From: Actinopolyspora erythraea
GTDB taxonomy: Bacteria > Actinomycetota > Actinomycetes > Mycobacteriales > Pseudonocardiaceae
Direction: 5' to 3'
NCBI RefSeq assembly: GCF_002263515.1
Contig: NZ_CP022752.1
Location: forward strand, 2,728,001-2,792,000
DNA length: 64,000 nucleotides
Shown piece by piece: positions 36,077 through 44,631 of the stretch; the stretch's first letter is position 1; the number at the start of each line of letters is the position of its first letter. Under the pieces are notes generated by a model. It saw only the letters and a list, made by a program, of their open reading frames with translations, was not told the DNA's origin and made no database searches. Made by a program: the position numbers and the translations under genes.

Positions 36077-36598
36077 ATGACACCGACGCCCTTCGAACAA
36101 CGACTCGGCCCTCCGCAACAGGGGACGGCAAGCGCCCGCTCACCCGAACCGGATCGACGGGAAGGGGCCGACGACGCCGAACGGCTCCACCTCCGGATCG
36201 CACGGCCGGAGGAGAACGCGATCCTGCTCACCGCGTCCGGAGAAGTGGACGAGACCACCATTCCCCGGTTCCGGGAGGTGCTCCTCCCCCGCCTGTCGGC
36301 CACGGCCCTATTACTGGTGGTGGACCTCGGTGGCGTGGAGTTCCTGAACGTGACCGGACTCGAACTGCTGCGCTACGCCCACTCCCACGCCCGCAACCAA
36401 GGTATGCTGTTGCGGCTGGTCGTGAGCACACGCGCGGTCCGGCGAGCGGTGTGGCAGGCGGAGTTGGACAGCGTGCTGGAGATTCATCCCACGGTGACCT
36501 CGGCACTGGCCCGAGTTCCCGAGGCCTCCACCCCCGAAGTGGTGAGTCACCGGAACACCACCGCCTCCGCCCGTGAGAACCCGGGTGGAGGCGGGTGA
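36077..36598 (+). CDS. STAS-domain anti-sigma factor antagonist
   Basis: A 173-residue protein with a STAS domain at about residues 30-135: LLTASGEVDETTIPRFREVL, then LLVVDLGGVEFLNVTGLELL, where the usual phosphorylated Ser is the Thr of NVTG. This is the fold of SpoIIAA-type antagonists that bind anti-sigma kinases. The ATG at 36077 has GGAG upstream. No kinase or sigma gene is adjacent, but a GAF-ANTAR gene follows on the same strand, a frequent companion of such stress-response proteins in actinomycetes. Confidence 0.82.
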   Translation: MTPTPFEQRLGPPQQGTASARSPEPDRREGADDAERLHLRIARPEENAILLTASGEVDETTIPRFREVLLPRLSATALLLVVDLGGVEFLNVTGLELLRYAHSHARNQGMLLRLVVSTRAVRRAVWQAELDSVLEIHPTVTSALARVPEASTPEVVSHRNTTASARENPGGGG

Positions 36599-36757
36599 CG
36601 CCGACGGTGCCGGTCACACGCACCCGTTCCGCTGGTCCGCCGTCCCGGACTCGTCCACATCCGCGCAGCGGGACTTCCGGACACCGGGGGGCTCGTCCGA
36701 ACCGTCAGGGTCGCGACCAGCGGTCCATCTCCAGCGAGCACACGGTAAGAAAGACCC

Positions 36758-37514
36758 ATGCGGCAGCATCCGACGCGGGACACGGAGTGGCAGGCTCAGC
36801 TGGAGGAGATCACCGGCGCGCTGGAAACGGTGACCGAGGACATGGAGCGGGAGGAGAAGCTCGAGGTACTGCTGGACCGGGTGTGCCGACAGGTGTTGCG
36901 GGCCGTCCCGGATGTGGACATGGCCGGGGTCACGCTGAACGGTGCGGAAGGGCCGGAAACCGTCGTCCGCACGGACGAGGCGGTGATCGAGGTGGACGCC
37001 GAGCAGCACCGCGCGGGTAACGGCCCCTCCCTGCACGCCGCGGAGACCGGAAGGATCGTGCGGGTCGGGGTGACCGAGGCCGAGCGGCGCTGGCCGGAGC
37101 TCACCAGCGCGGCCAGCAGGGCGGGGCCTGGCCAGCTACCTGTCCGCACCGCTGTTCATCGACCACGAGTACCAGGGAGCCATGAACCTGTACTCGAAGC
37201 GGGATCACGGGTACCGCGAACTGGACGCGACCGTCCTCGAGCTCTACACCACCGCGATCGAGGGTTACCTGCGCGCCTGGCAGCGCTACCTGGCCACCCG
37301 GCGTCTGACCGAGCAGTTGCGCACCGCCCTGGAGTCCCGTCCGGTGATCGAACAGGCCAAGGGCATCCTGATGGTGCTGAACAACTGCGGCGCGGAACAG
37401 GCGTTCGCCACCCTGGTCGACTACTCCCGGCGCAGCAACACCAAGCTTCGCGAGGTCGCCGAGCGTATGATCAGTGAGGCGGTCAGCCCGGCGAGCACCG
37501 ACCACCGGAGGTGA
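36758..37514 (+). pseudogene. GAF-ANTAR RNA-binding regulator, frameshifted
   Basis: The first frame (from 36758) encodes a GAF domain up to ELTSAASRAG. A one-base excess in the GCGGGGCC run at 37131-37138 then moves the rest to another frame: LASYLSAPLFIDHEYQGAMN, followed by the ANTAR domain (ALESRPVIEQAKGILMVLNN) to the stop at 37514. Removing one base restores about 251 residues. ANTAR domains bind terminator-overlapping RNA hairpins and prevent termination. A sequencing error at the G run is as likely as true inactivation, because both halves look well conserved. Confidence 0.75.
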
Positions 37515-37673
37515 GCCGCGCGCTCGCGCACCACGGGAGCCTCCCCCGGCACACCGACGGTGTCCGCTGGTCGAACCGTCGGACTCCGCGCTCGCCGGTT
37601 CGCGTCCCGGATGCTTCCGGTGCGGAGACGTACGACCCCAGGAACGAGCGACGAGAACGAAAGTGGCGAAACG

Positions 37674-38513
37674 ATGAAGGTGCTGCTCGCCGGATGTGGC
37701 GACCTCGGCACGGAGACGGGGCTGCGTTTCGCGGCCGCCGGGCACCGGGTCCTCGGCCTGCGACGCGACCCGGATCCGCTTCCCGCGCAGCTCACCGGGC
37801 AGGCCGTGGATCTCACCCGGCAACGCCCCCGGATTCCCGGCGACACCGACGTCGTGGTCATCGTGCTCACCGCCGACAGGCGGAACGCCGCGGGCTACCG
37901 CGCCACCTACGTCGACGGTACGACCAACGTGCTCGACGCGGTCGAAGCGGCCGGGACCGAACCGCGGGTGCTGTTCGTCTCCTCCACAGCGGTCTACGGC
38001 GACGTCGACGGCGAGGTGGACGAGAACACTCCCACCGAGCCCACCTCGGAGACGGGCGAGGTGCTGCTGGAAGCCGAACGCAGGCTGCGCGAGCGCTCAC
38101 CGGGGGCGACCGTGCTGCGGCTGGCCGGCCTGTACGGCCCCGGCCGCACCGCTCTGATCGAGCAGGTGCGCGACGGAACCGCACGGGTGGACGCCGTGCC
38201 GCGCCACACGAACCGCATCCACCGCGACGACGCCGCCTCGGCCATCGTTCACCTCACGAGTGCGGTGCCGGCCCCGGCCCCGCTCTACGTGGGGGTGGAC
38301 CACGAACCGGTCGACCGGGCTCGGCTGCTGCGTTTCCTGGCCGATGAGCTCGGGGTGCCACAGCCCCCCGTGGACGGTTCCGCGTCAGGAAAGGGCCCCG
38401 GCAAGTGGTGCCGCGGCGACCGGTTGCGGGGCACGGGCTTCCGGTTCACCTATCCCACCTATCGCGAGGGGTACCGAGCCGTGCTCGCCGGGGAGGGCAG
38501 CCGTCATCCGTGA
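37674..38513 (+). CDS. NAD(P)-dependent epimerase/dehydratase-like SDR protein
   Basis: A 279-residue extended-SDR-like protein. The N-terminus (MKVLLAGCGDLGTETGLRFA) is the GxxGxxG cofactor site in the YeeZ-type form; VLFVSSTAVYGDVDG gives the Ser/Tyr active region, though the usual YxxxK lysine is not evident. LAGLYGPGR is the typical family segment. Such proteins often act on nucleotide sugars or serve as NAD-binding regulators. It is convergent with the GNAT gene. Confidence 0.8.
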   Translation: MKVLLAGCGDLGTETGLRFAAAGHRVLGLRRDPDPLPAQLTGQAVDLTRQRPRIPGDTDVVVIVLTADRRNAAGYRATYVDGTTNVLDAVEAAGTEPRVLFVSSTAVYGDVDGEVDENTPTEPTSETGEVLLEAERRLRERSPGATVLRLAGLYGPGRTALIEQVRDGTARVDAVPRHTNRIHRDDAASAIVHLTSAVPAPAPLYVGVDHEPVDRARLLRFLADELGVPQPPVDGSASGKGPGKWCRGDRLRGTGFRFTYPTYREGYRAVLAGEGSRHP

Positions 38514-38600
38514 CGCGGTGCCGAACGACGAGACCGCCGGTCGGTACCCACGGGACGCGACAGGGGCTGATCACACGGATGTCGATCCGACGGGTCGTGT

Positions 38601-39074
38601 TCACAGTTCACGCTCGTAGTACAGCATCCGTGTCTCGGGACGGCCTTCGCGTTCGAGGTTGGTGAAGCCGAACTTCTCGTACACCGCCCGCGCCGCGCTG
38701 TCGTTGAACGCCGTGCCCAGTTCCATCGTGGCCGCACCTCGCTGCCGGGCGACGCGCATCGCGGCGTCCAGCACCTCGCTGCCGTGGCCCCGTCCCCGCT
38801 GTTCGGGCACCACGTAGAACTCCTCGAGCAGGCACACCGGCCTGGCGGTGAACAGGTGGTCCCGGAACCGAAGCTGCGCCACCCCCACGTGCTCGGGGCC
38901 TGCCAGCACGAAAACGCTGAGCTCGGTCGTGACGTGCGTACGAACTCGCTCGGCGAGCCTGCCCGCCCCCGGTGTGGGCCCGTCGAACTCCCGCTGGAAC
39001 CGATCGAGCAGTCCCGCGACCTCCTCCGCCTCGGCGCTACCAGCCACCCGACAGCGGGTCCGCGACGTATCCAT
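38601..39074 (-). CDS. GNAT-family N-acetyltransferase
   Basis: A 157-residue GNAT protein. The acetyl-CoA loop is VVPEQRGRGHGSEVLDAA and the C-terminal NDSAARAVYEKFGFTNLERE is typical of the fold. The ATG at 39074 is chosen because homology begins there; the frame upstream to 39200 is low-complexity. GAGGA directly abuts the ATG, so the ribosome site is poor. The substrate is unknown. It lies 140 bp from the nucleoside cluster but is not obviously part of it. Confidence 0.82.
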   Translation of the reverse strand: MDTSRTRCRVAGSAEAEEVAGLLDRFQREFDGPTPGAGRLAERVRTHVTTELSVFVLAGPEHVGVAQLRFRDHLFTARPVCLLEEFYVVPEQRGRGHGSEVLDAAMRVARQRGAATMELGTAFNDSAARAVYEKFGFTNLEREGRPETRMLYYEREL

Positions 39075-39211
39075 TCCTCGAAAGTACCGCCGACCGCCCG
39101 GCGGCACCGGAATACCCGCGGAGCCCACCGTTTCCTCTCGGGATTCCGCCCCCGCGGTGGAACCCGACGACGGTCGTCGGGTTCCACCGCCCCTCCCCAC
39201 ACCTCACGTGC

Positions 39212-40447
39212 TCAGTGCCCGTGCCTCACCGACCCCCGGAGCAGCGCCACACCGACCAGGCACACCACCAGCGTCACCGGGCCGATCGCCCACCAGCCCC
39301 CGGCGCCGGTGACGACCAGCCCCATCAACGGCGGCCCCGCCAACGAGCCCAGGCTCCCGAGCTGGGCGACCAGCCCGTTGGCGGTTCCGACCCGCCGCGC
39401 GCTCGACACCACCATCGGCACGGCCGCGAAGACGGCGGCAACGACCGCCTCGTTGGCCAGGGCGACCAGCACCGCCCCGCCCACCGAGAGGACCACTCCC
39501 CCGAAACCGGCGAAGGCCACGAGCGCGCCCACCGGCATGAGCACACCGACCACGAACACGCGCGCGATCCGCGTCCCCCTGCGCAGCAACCCACTGGTGA
39601 CGAAACCACCGATCACTCCGATCAGGGAGATCAGCCCGGTCAGAGTTCCCGCCTGAGCCGTGGGCACGCCGAAGGACTCCGCGAGATAGGTCGGGAAGAG
39701 TGCCACCAGGGACACGATCACGGCACTCGCGGTGGCGAATCCCGACGACAGCGCCAGCGGCCGCGCGAGCTCCAGCGGCGCACTCCGAGTCCGCTCGGCG
39801 CCCGCACCGTCGTCCTCCTGCTCCTCCCCGATCGTGCCCCGCGGCACCGTCGCGGCCACCAGAACGGCCAGCACCGCCACTGCCCCGGCTGCGACCACGA
39901 GCCAAGCGCGCCACCCCAGCGCCGCCGAGACCGTTCCCCCGGCGAAGGAGCCCAGCGCCAGTCCCACCGGCAGGAAGGTCCCCCACACGGCCAACGCCGC
40001 CGTGCGGCGGGCACCGCCCCCGAGCGACATCACCAGCACCGGAGCGGTGACCACGACGACCACATAACCGAGACTTTCCAGCAGCCTCGTGGCGAGCAAC
40101 GCCGCGAACCCGTCCAACCGGGCGAGCAACGCCCCCGAAACCGCCATCACGACCAGTCCGCTCAACAGCAACGATTTCTTGCCCGCCGAACGGGTCACGA
40201 AACCGACGAGAAGCCCCAGCACGGCGGCGGTGGCCGTTACGGACGAAGAAATCAGCCCCACCTGGCTGATCGACAGTCCCAGCTCCCCCCGCAGCTCTCC
40301 CGATATCGGACCGATCTTTCCGATGCTGGCGGCCGCGAGCACGCCCGAGGCGTAGATCGCCGAGAACTTCGGCCAATAGGCCCTCGTCCCCACCGAGCTC
40401 GCCGCGTCCTTTCGGAGGTCATCACTCACCTCGGAATCTTCACGCAT
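39212..40447 (-). CDS. MFS transporter at the end of the deazapurine cluster
   Basis: A protein of about 411 residues with twelve hydrophobic helices (GPISGELRGELGLSISQVGL; later VPTAQAGTLTGLISLIGVIG), similar to CynX/NimT-type major facilitators. I use the ATG at 40447 because AGGTGA lies 8 bases upstream; an earlier ATG at 40468 has no ribosome site. It is divergent from the PfkB kinase across 109 bp. Its place beside the 7-deazapurine genes suggests export of the nucleoside, giving self-protection. That is inferred from position. Confidence 0.8.
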   Translation of the reverse strand: MREDSEVSDDLRKDAASSVGTRAYWPKFSAIYASGVLAAASIGKIGPISGELRGELGLSISQVGLISSSVTATAAVLGLLVGFVTRSAGKKSLLLSGLVVMAVSGALLARLDGFAALLATRLLESLGYVVVVVTAPVLVMSLGGGARRTAALAVWGTFLPVGLALGSFAGGTVSAALGWRAWLVVAAGAVAVLAVLVAATVPRGTIGEEQEDDGAGAERTRSAPLELARPLALSSGFATASAVIVSLVALFPTYLAESFGVPTAQAGTLTGLISLIGVIGGFVTSGLLRRGTRIARVFVVGVLMPVGALVAFAGFGGVVLSVGGAVLVALANEAVVAAVFAAVPMVVSSARRVGTANGLVAQLGSLGSLAGPPLMGLVVTGAGGWWAIGPVTLVVCLVGVALLRGSVRHGH

Positions 40448-40556
40448 TGAGGGGTCACCTTTCGACACGTGACGGGCAGTTCTCGTGCGTTCGGCCGATC
40501 ACAACCGGGCATTCTCCGGGTATGGTTCCGGCGACGAACTCCGGAAAGGAAAAACG

Positions 40557-41489
40557 GTGACGATCACAGCGGATGTTCAGAACCGTCGAAATCCTCGTGT
40601 CGTCGTTGTCGGTTCCATGGTGGTGGACCGCAAGTTCTTCGAGGCCGGCGAGTACGCCACCGGCGGGGAGGACGGCACCGTGTGGCACGTCGAACAACGC
40701 CCCGGAGGGATCGGGCGCAACGTGGCGGTCAACCTGGCTCGCCTGGGAGCCCGCGTTTCCTTCGTCGCGGTGTCCGGGGACGACGAGCAGTCCCGGGAAC
40801 TCGAACTCGGACTGCGCGGGGCCGGTGTGTCGGTCACGGCTCACCGCGTCCCCGACGGTCTCGGAGCCGTCGAGCTCTTCTTGGACGCGGAGCGCAACCT
40901 CACGGCCACGACGGTGCGGCTTCCCGATCGGACGGAAAGCCTCGCCCTGCGGCGCGCGGAAGTCGAGAGCCTCGTTTCGGCGGCCGACGGTGTGGTGGTC
41001 GAGACCGGGCTCGACTCGCGTCTCGTCGAATGGCTGCGGAACGGGTCGCGCCGGGGTGGAGCCGTACTGTGCGGACTGCCGAGCAGGCTCGACGCTCCGG
41101 ACGTGCTCGCCGAATCGTTGTCCGCGTACGACGTGCTCGTGCTGAATCATCGCGAGGCCGCACGACTGCTGGGGCGGGCACACGACGACGTGGCCACGGC
41201 CGAACGGCACGCTCGGTCGCTGCGGGCACGCTTCGCCCGCACCGTGGTGGTCACCTGCGGACCGTCAGGAGCGCTGCTGATCGGGCCGGACCACTCCTCG
41301 TTACGGCTCCCCGCGGACGACGGGCCGTGCCGGGACGACACCGGGGCGGGTGACGCACTGGCGGCGACGTTCTTCGCACACCTGCTCCGGGGCGGTGAGC
41401 CCGGCACCGCGCTGCGCCACGGCATGAGCGCGGCGACGCTGACCCTGCGGTGCCGGAAAGCCACCTGTGTACGACTCGCGCTGGTGTAG
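40557..41489 (+). CDS. PfkB-family sugar/nucleoside kinase
   Basis: A 310-residue ribokinase-fold kinase. Its N-terminal signature is PGGIGRNVAVNLARLG and the C-terminal signature DDTGAGDALAATFF holds the catalytic Asp and anion hole. The GTG at 40557 has GGAAAGGA upstream. It is the only rightward gene of the cluster, and its stop lies 4 bp from the ubiX stop (convergent). It could phosphorylate ribose for PRPP supply, act on a nucleoside precursor, or salvage the product. Relatives include adenosine and pseudouridine kinases. The role is unproven. Confidence 0.82.
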   Translation: MTITADVQNRRNPRVVVVGSMVVDRKFFEAGEYATGGEDGTVWHVEQRPGGIGRNVAVNLARLGARVSFVAVSGDDEQSRELELGLRGAGVSVTAHRVPDGLGAVELFLDAERNLTATTVRLPDRTESLALRRAEVESLVSAADGVVVETGLDSRLVEWLRNGSRRGGAVLCGLPSRLDAPDVLAESLSAYDVLVLNHREAARLLGRAHDDVATAERHARSLRARFARTVVVTCGPSGALLIGPDHSSLRLPADDGPCRDDTGAGDALAATFFAHLLRGGEPGTALRHGMSAATLTLRCRKATCVRLALV

Positions 41490-41493
41490 CCGG

Positions 41494-42099
41494 TCACGAA
41501 GCGGAGAACTCCAGGGAGGGATCGGTGGAGAACTCCGAACGCTCACCGGTCCAGCGCGCGGCGTTGGGCGACCGCAGACCGATGAGGTCCAGGCAACGCG
41601 CCACAGTGTGGTCGACCACGTCCTCCAGGGTGTACGGACGCTGGTAGAAGGCCGGTACCGGAGGCATGACGACACCTCCCGTGCTGGTGACTTCGCTCAT
41701 GAGCCGCAGGTGCCCCGCGTGCAGCGGAGTCTCGCGGACCGTCAGGACCAGCGGACGCCGCTCCTTGAGCTGCACGTCGGCCGCGCGTATCAGCAGGTTG
41801 TCGTCGAAACTGTTCGCGATTCCCGACAGCGTTCTGATGCTGCAGGGCATTACCAGCATTCCCCTCGTGGGGAACGAACCACTGGCGATCGAGGCGCCGA
41901 GATCGTGCTCACCGTGCACGACCGATGCCTTTTCCTTGACCTGGGCGGGGCTCAGTTCTGTCTCCTGCCTGAGGGTGGCACGGGCGTGCCGTGTGAGCAC
42001 CAGATGCGTTTCCACACCGAGCTCGTTCAACGCGTCGAGAGCGCGGACGCCGTAAACGACTCCCGAGGCCCCCGTGATACCGACAATCACTGGATGCAT
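41494..42099 (-). CDS. ubiX: UbiX-like flavin prenyltransferase
   Basis: A 201-residue flavoprotein with the UbiX motifs GITGASGVVYGVRALD, MPCSIRTLSGIANSFDDNLL and LVLTVRETPLHAGHLR. UbiX proteins attach a dimethylallyl unit to FMN to make the prenylated cofactor used by UbiD decarboxylases. It is the last gene of the leftward operon, just after the UbiD-like gene, so the two very likely work together. Its presence is the key reason to predict a decarboxylation step on the deazapurine. Confidence 0.92.
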   Translation of the reverse strand: MHPVIVGITGASGVVYGVRALDALNELGVETHLVLTRHARATLRQETELSPAQVKEKASVVHGEHDLGASIASGSFPTRGMLVMPCSIRTLSGIANSFDDNLLIRAADVQLKERRPLVLTVRETPLHAGHLRLMSEVTSTGGVVMPPVPAFYQRPYTLEDVVDHTVARCLDLIGLRSPNAARWTGERSEFSTDPSLEFSAS

Positions 42100-42119
42100 G
42101 TGAACCGCTCTCGCTCGAC

Positions 42120-43328
42120 TCAGAATTCAACCGGCCAGCCATCGGGTTTTCTGTCGAAGACGAACCCGACCCGATCACCGTACTCGACACCCTTGCGGTA
42201 GTAGGTGTGTTTCTCGACCGAGAAACCGTAAACCGCCACCATCTGCCAGAAGTCCTCGGCTTCCGGGGCACAGACCACCATCTTCGAACGCACGTCGAAG
42301 TCCATGGCCGCGCGGAGCAGCTCCTCGCACGGCTCCGGGCTGACGACGACGGCGAGGAACTCGGCCCGGGCGGCGTGCGGATAAACCACCGATTCCACCG
42401 GGAATCCCCGCTCCACCAGATGCGCGTACATGAGGTACTCGTTCTGCAGGGACATGAGGGTCAGCCCCGACTCCGCCCCGGTGACGATGGTCGGGTAGTA
42501 GGGGCTCTCCGCCGAGGCCACCTCCGTCACCTCCAGCACGGGACTCTCCCGCGCGGGAACGTAGTAGCCCTTGAACTCCGCGAACGGCCCCTCGGTCTCG
42601 AGCGTGCCTCCCACCCTTCCGGTCAGCACGTACTGCGCGTCGACCGGCACACCGAACCGGTCGTCGAGCACGAGCTGTTCACCGGCCAGCCGGGCGGCGA
42701 CCTCGAAGTCGCTTCCCCCCTCGGTCAGCCGCGAGGCCCCGGCCAGCAGGTGGACGGGACTGGCTCCGATGAACACCGTCACGTCCATCGACTCACCGGC
42801 CTCGAGGTGGCGGGACCAGTTCCGGTGCGCGTCGGTGCGGGGATCGAAGAAGATCCTGGCCCGGTGCGAGTCGACGACCTGCACGCGGTAGACCCCGAGG
42901 TTGACCTCCCCCTCCGGTGATCTGGTGATGCCGACCCCCGCCGTGATGTAGCGACCGGCGTCACCGGGACGGTGCTGGGGCACCGGCAGAGCGTCCAGGC
43001 CGGACAACGTCTTCCACTCCCGCCGTCGGGTGAGGACTCCCGGGCCGGGGGCCCGCAGTCGGTGCTCCAGCTGTTCGGCCCAGTGGGCGCCGTCCAGTCC
43101 CATCGCCTCGAGCAAGACCGGCTTCGGGCACGGATTGACCAGCACCGCCGCATCCGGATGCCCCACGACCTCGGAGAAGAGCACGGTGGGACGTCTTCCC
43201 AGCCTTCTCTCCTCCTCGGCGGTCCACCTGGTCAGCTCCACGATCGGCGACAGCGGGGTGTCGTGCACCCTCACCTCGGTGGCCCGGTAGAAACCGGGCA
43301 GCCGTAACGAAGGCGCTTCGGCACTCAT
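42120..43328 (-). CDS. UbiD-family prenyl-FMN-dependent decarboxylase
   Basis: A 402-residue UbiD-like enzyme, shorter than the usual 450-500. The prFMN and catalytic residues are visible: Arg148 in NLGVYRVQVVD, and Glu246 and Glu251 in TEGPFAEFKGYY, matching the Arg-Glu-Glu set of Fdc/UbiD enzymes. The ATG at 43328 overlaps the Nudix stop (ATGA). In this cluster the natural substrate would be 7-carboxy-7-deazaguanine or its ribonucleotide, whose C7 carboxylate must be lost to give an unsubstituted 7-deazapurine. That assignment is inference from the gene set. Confidence 0.88.
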   Translation of the reverse strand: MSAEAPSLRLPGFYRATEVRVHDTPLSPIVELTRWTAEEERRLGRRPTVLFSEVVGHPDAAVLVNPCPKPVLLEAMGLDGAHWAEQLEHRLRAPGPGVLTRRREWKTLSGLDALPVPQHRPGDAGRYITAGVGITRSPEGEVNLGVYRVQVVDSHRARIFFDPRTDAHRNWSRHLEAGESMDVTVFIGASPVHLLAGASRLTEGGSDFEVAARLAGEQLVLDDRFGVPVDAQYVLTGRVGGTLETEGPFAEFKGYYVPARESPVLEVTEVASAESPYYPTIVTGAESGLTLMSLQNEYLMYAHLVERGFPVESVVYPHAARAEFLAVVVSPEPCEELLRAAMDFDVRSKMVVCAPEAEDFWQMVAVYGFSVEKHTYYRKGVEYGDRVGFVFDRKPDGWPVEF

Positions 43329-43834
43329 CGGGAGCTCCCAACCGTACGTCCGACGACAGTGCTCATTCGCAGTTTGTCCTCGTGCAGGCGGTCCGCTATC
43401 TCCTGCTCGGGAACCGCCATGACACCGGCGTCGCTGAGTATGCGGTAGTCCGTCGAGTGCAACGGCATCTCCGCCGGGACCGCCTGGCGGAGTCCGTCGA
43501 CGTTGTGCCCCTGAAAGCCCGCTTCGAGCGTGTGGGTGCCCCGTTCCAGGTAGCAGGTCATGTTGATCTGGAAGGGGCTGCCGTCCGGCCAGGACCCGAT
43601 GATGTCGTAGACGGCGAAGCACAGGGGGTCCCGCATTCGACACCCGGTCTCCTCGCGCACCTCGCGCACGACGGCGTCCCGCGTCTGTTCACCGACCTCC
43701 ACGCCACCGCCCGGCAGCAGCCAGTTGCCCGCGAACGGTCCGTTGCGCTGCCGCACGAACGTCACCGTCCCGTCCGGGCCCGGCACCACTGCCAAGCAGG
43801 CGACGAGTACGCGTTCGTAACGCCTTCCGCTCAC
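43325..43834 (-). CDS. Nudix hydrolase (TubG-like)
   Basis: A 169-residue protein with a perfect Nudix box (residues 43-65: G-x5-E-x7-REVREETGC), so it should be catalytically active. The start is a GTG overlapping the phosphoribosyltransferase stop (GTGA) and the stop overlaps the UbiD start, so it is translated with both. In the known tubercidin pathway a Nudix enzyme (TubG) performs the last phosphate removal. This gene is the natural counterpart, releasing the nucleoside from its 5'-phosphate. Confidence 0.87.
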   Translation of the reverse strand: MSGRRYERVLVACLAVVPGPDGTVTFVRQRNGPFAGNWLLPGGGVEVGEQTRDAVVREVREETGCRMRDPLCFAVYDIIGSWPDGSPFQINMTCYLERGTHTLEAGFQGHNVDGLRQAVPAEMPLHSTDYRILSDAGVMAVPEQEIADRLHEDKLRMSTVVGRTVGSSR

Positions 43835-44394
43835 TCTCGAACTCCGGATCCCGTCGGCATCGGTACGTCACGCGTGACCGCATCGGCTGGGATTCGCCGG
43901 TCCTCCCAGGGGAACACCACCCAGTCGTCCAACTCCACCGCGGCCATGTCCGGCGTACTCCCTCCTCGCAGCATGCGGACCAGCACAACGGTACACACGA
44001 ACGTTGGACCGACGGTGTCCAGTTCGGCACGCACCGCGTCCAAGGTATCGCCCGCACCGGCCACGTCGTCGACCACCAGCACGCGCTTATCGCGCATCTC
44101 ACGCGGATCGGACATCCACCGCACCTCGGGATTGCTCTTCTCGGAGTAGCGACCGCTCCCGAGGTTGCGCCGCACCGACACGATGCCGAACTCGGGCACC
44201 CCGAGGACGTTCGACAGCGAAACGGCGGGCACGAGCCCACCTCGCGAGATCCCCAGCACGCAGTCGAACTCGAAGCCGTTCCGCGTCATTCGCTCGGTGA
44301 GCCCCCGAACCGCCTGATCGAAGTCGGGCCAGCTCAACAGGTACAGCACCGACCGTCGCCACAGGTCCGACGACTCGGTCTCTTCCACTGACAT
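43831..44394 (-). CDS. phosphoribosyltransferase (TubE-like)
   Basis: A 187-residue type I phosphoribosyltransferase. The PRPP-binding loop is VLVVDDVAGAGDTLDAV (residues 105-121), and GISRGGLVPAVSLSNVLGVP forms the early loop. The ATG at 44394 is preceded by GGAAGG. The gene lies inside the 7-deazaguanine operon, so the base accepted from PRPP is probably 7-carboxy-7-deazaguanine, as shown for TubE in tubercidin biosynthesis. General purine salvage enzymes share the loop, so context carries the assignment. Confidence 0.85.
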   Translation of the reverse strand: MSVEETESSDLWRRSVLYLLSWPDFDQAVRGLTERMTRNGFEFDCVLGISRGGLVPAVSLSNVLGVPEFGIVSVRRNLGSGRYSEKSNPEVRWMSDPREMRDKRVLVVDDVAGAGDTLDAVRAELDTVGPTFVCTVVLVRMLRGGSTPDMAAVELDDWVVFPWEDRRIPADAVTRDVPMPTGSGVRE

Positions 44395-44422
44395 CGATCC
44401 ATCCCTTCCGGAGGTCGGCCCC

Positions 44423-44464
44423 GTGCTGGGAACCGGGTGCTGGGAACCGGGTGCTGGGAGCCGT
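44423..44464. repeat. three tandem 14-bp units
   Basis: The unit GTGCTGGGAACCGG occurs at 44423-44436 and 44437-44450, then with two changes at 44451-44464. It lies in the 237-bp gap between the phosphoribosyltransferase and GMP-reductase-like genes. It may be a slippage repeat with no function. Confidence 0.85.
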
Positions 44465-44631
44465 TCGAACGAGCCGGGCCCGGCTCGACGACGGGGTGGC
44501 GCGAGCCGCCCGAACCCCCGCGCCGCGAAATGCACGGGTTCCGCCCGGTCGCCCAGTGGTTTCGGCCGGCTCCCACGGCGCGGGTGTTCGAAAGGTCCCA
44601 CCCGCCGTCCCCTGTAGTCGGTGTGTTCGGC

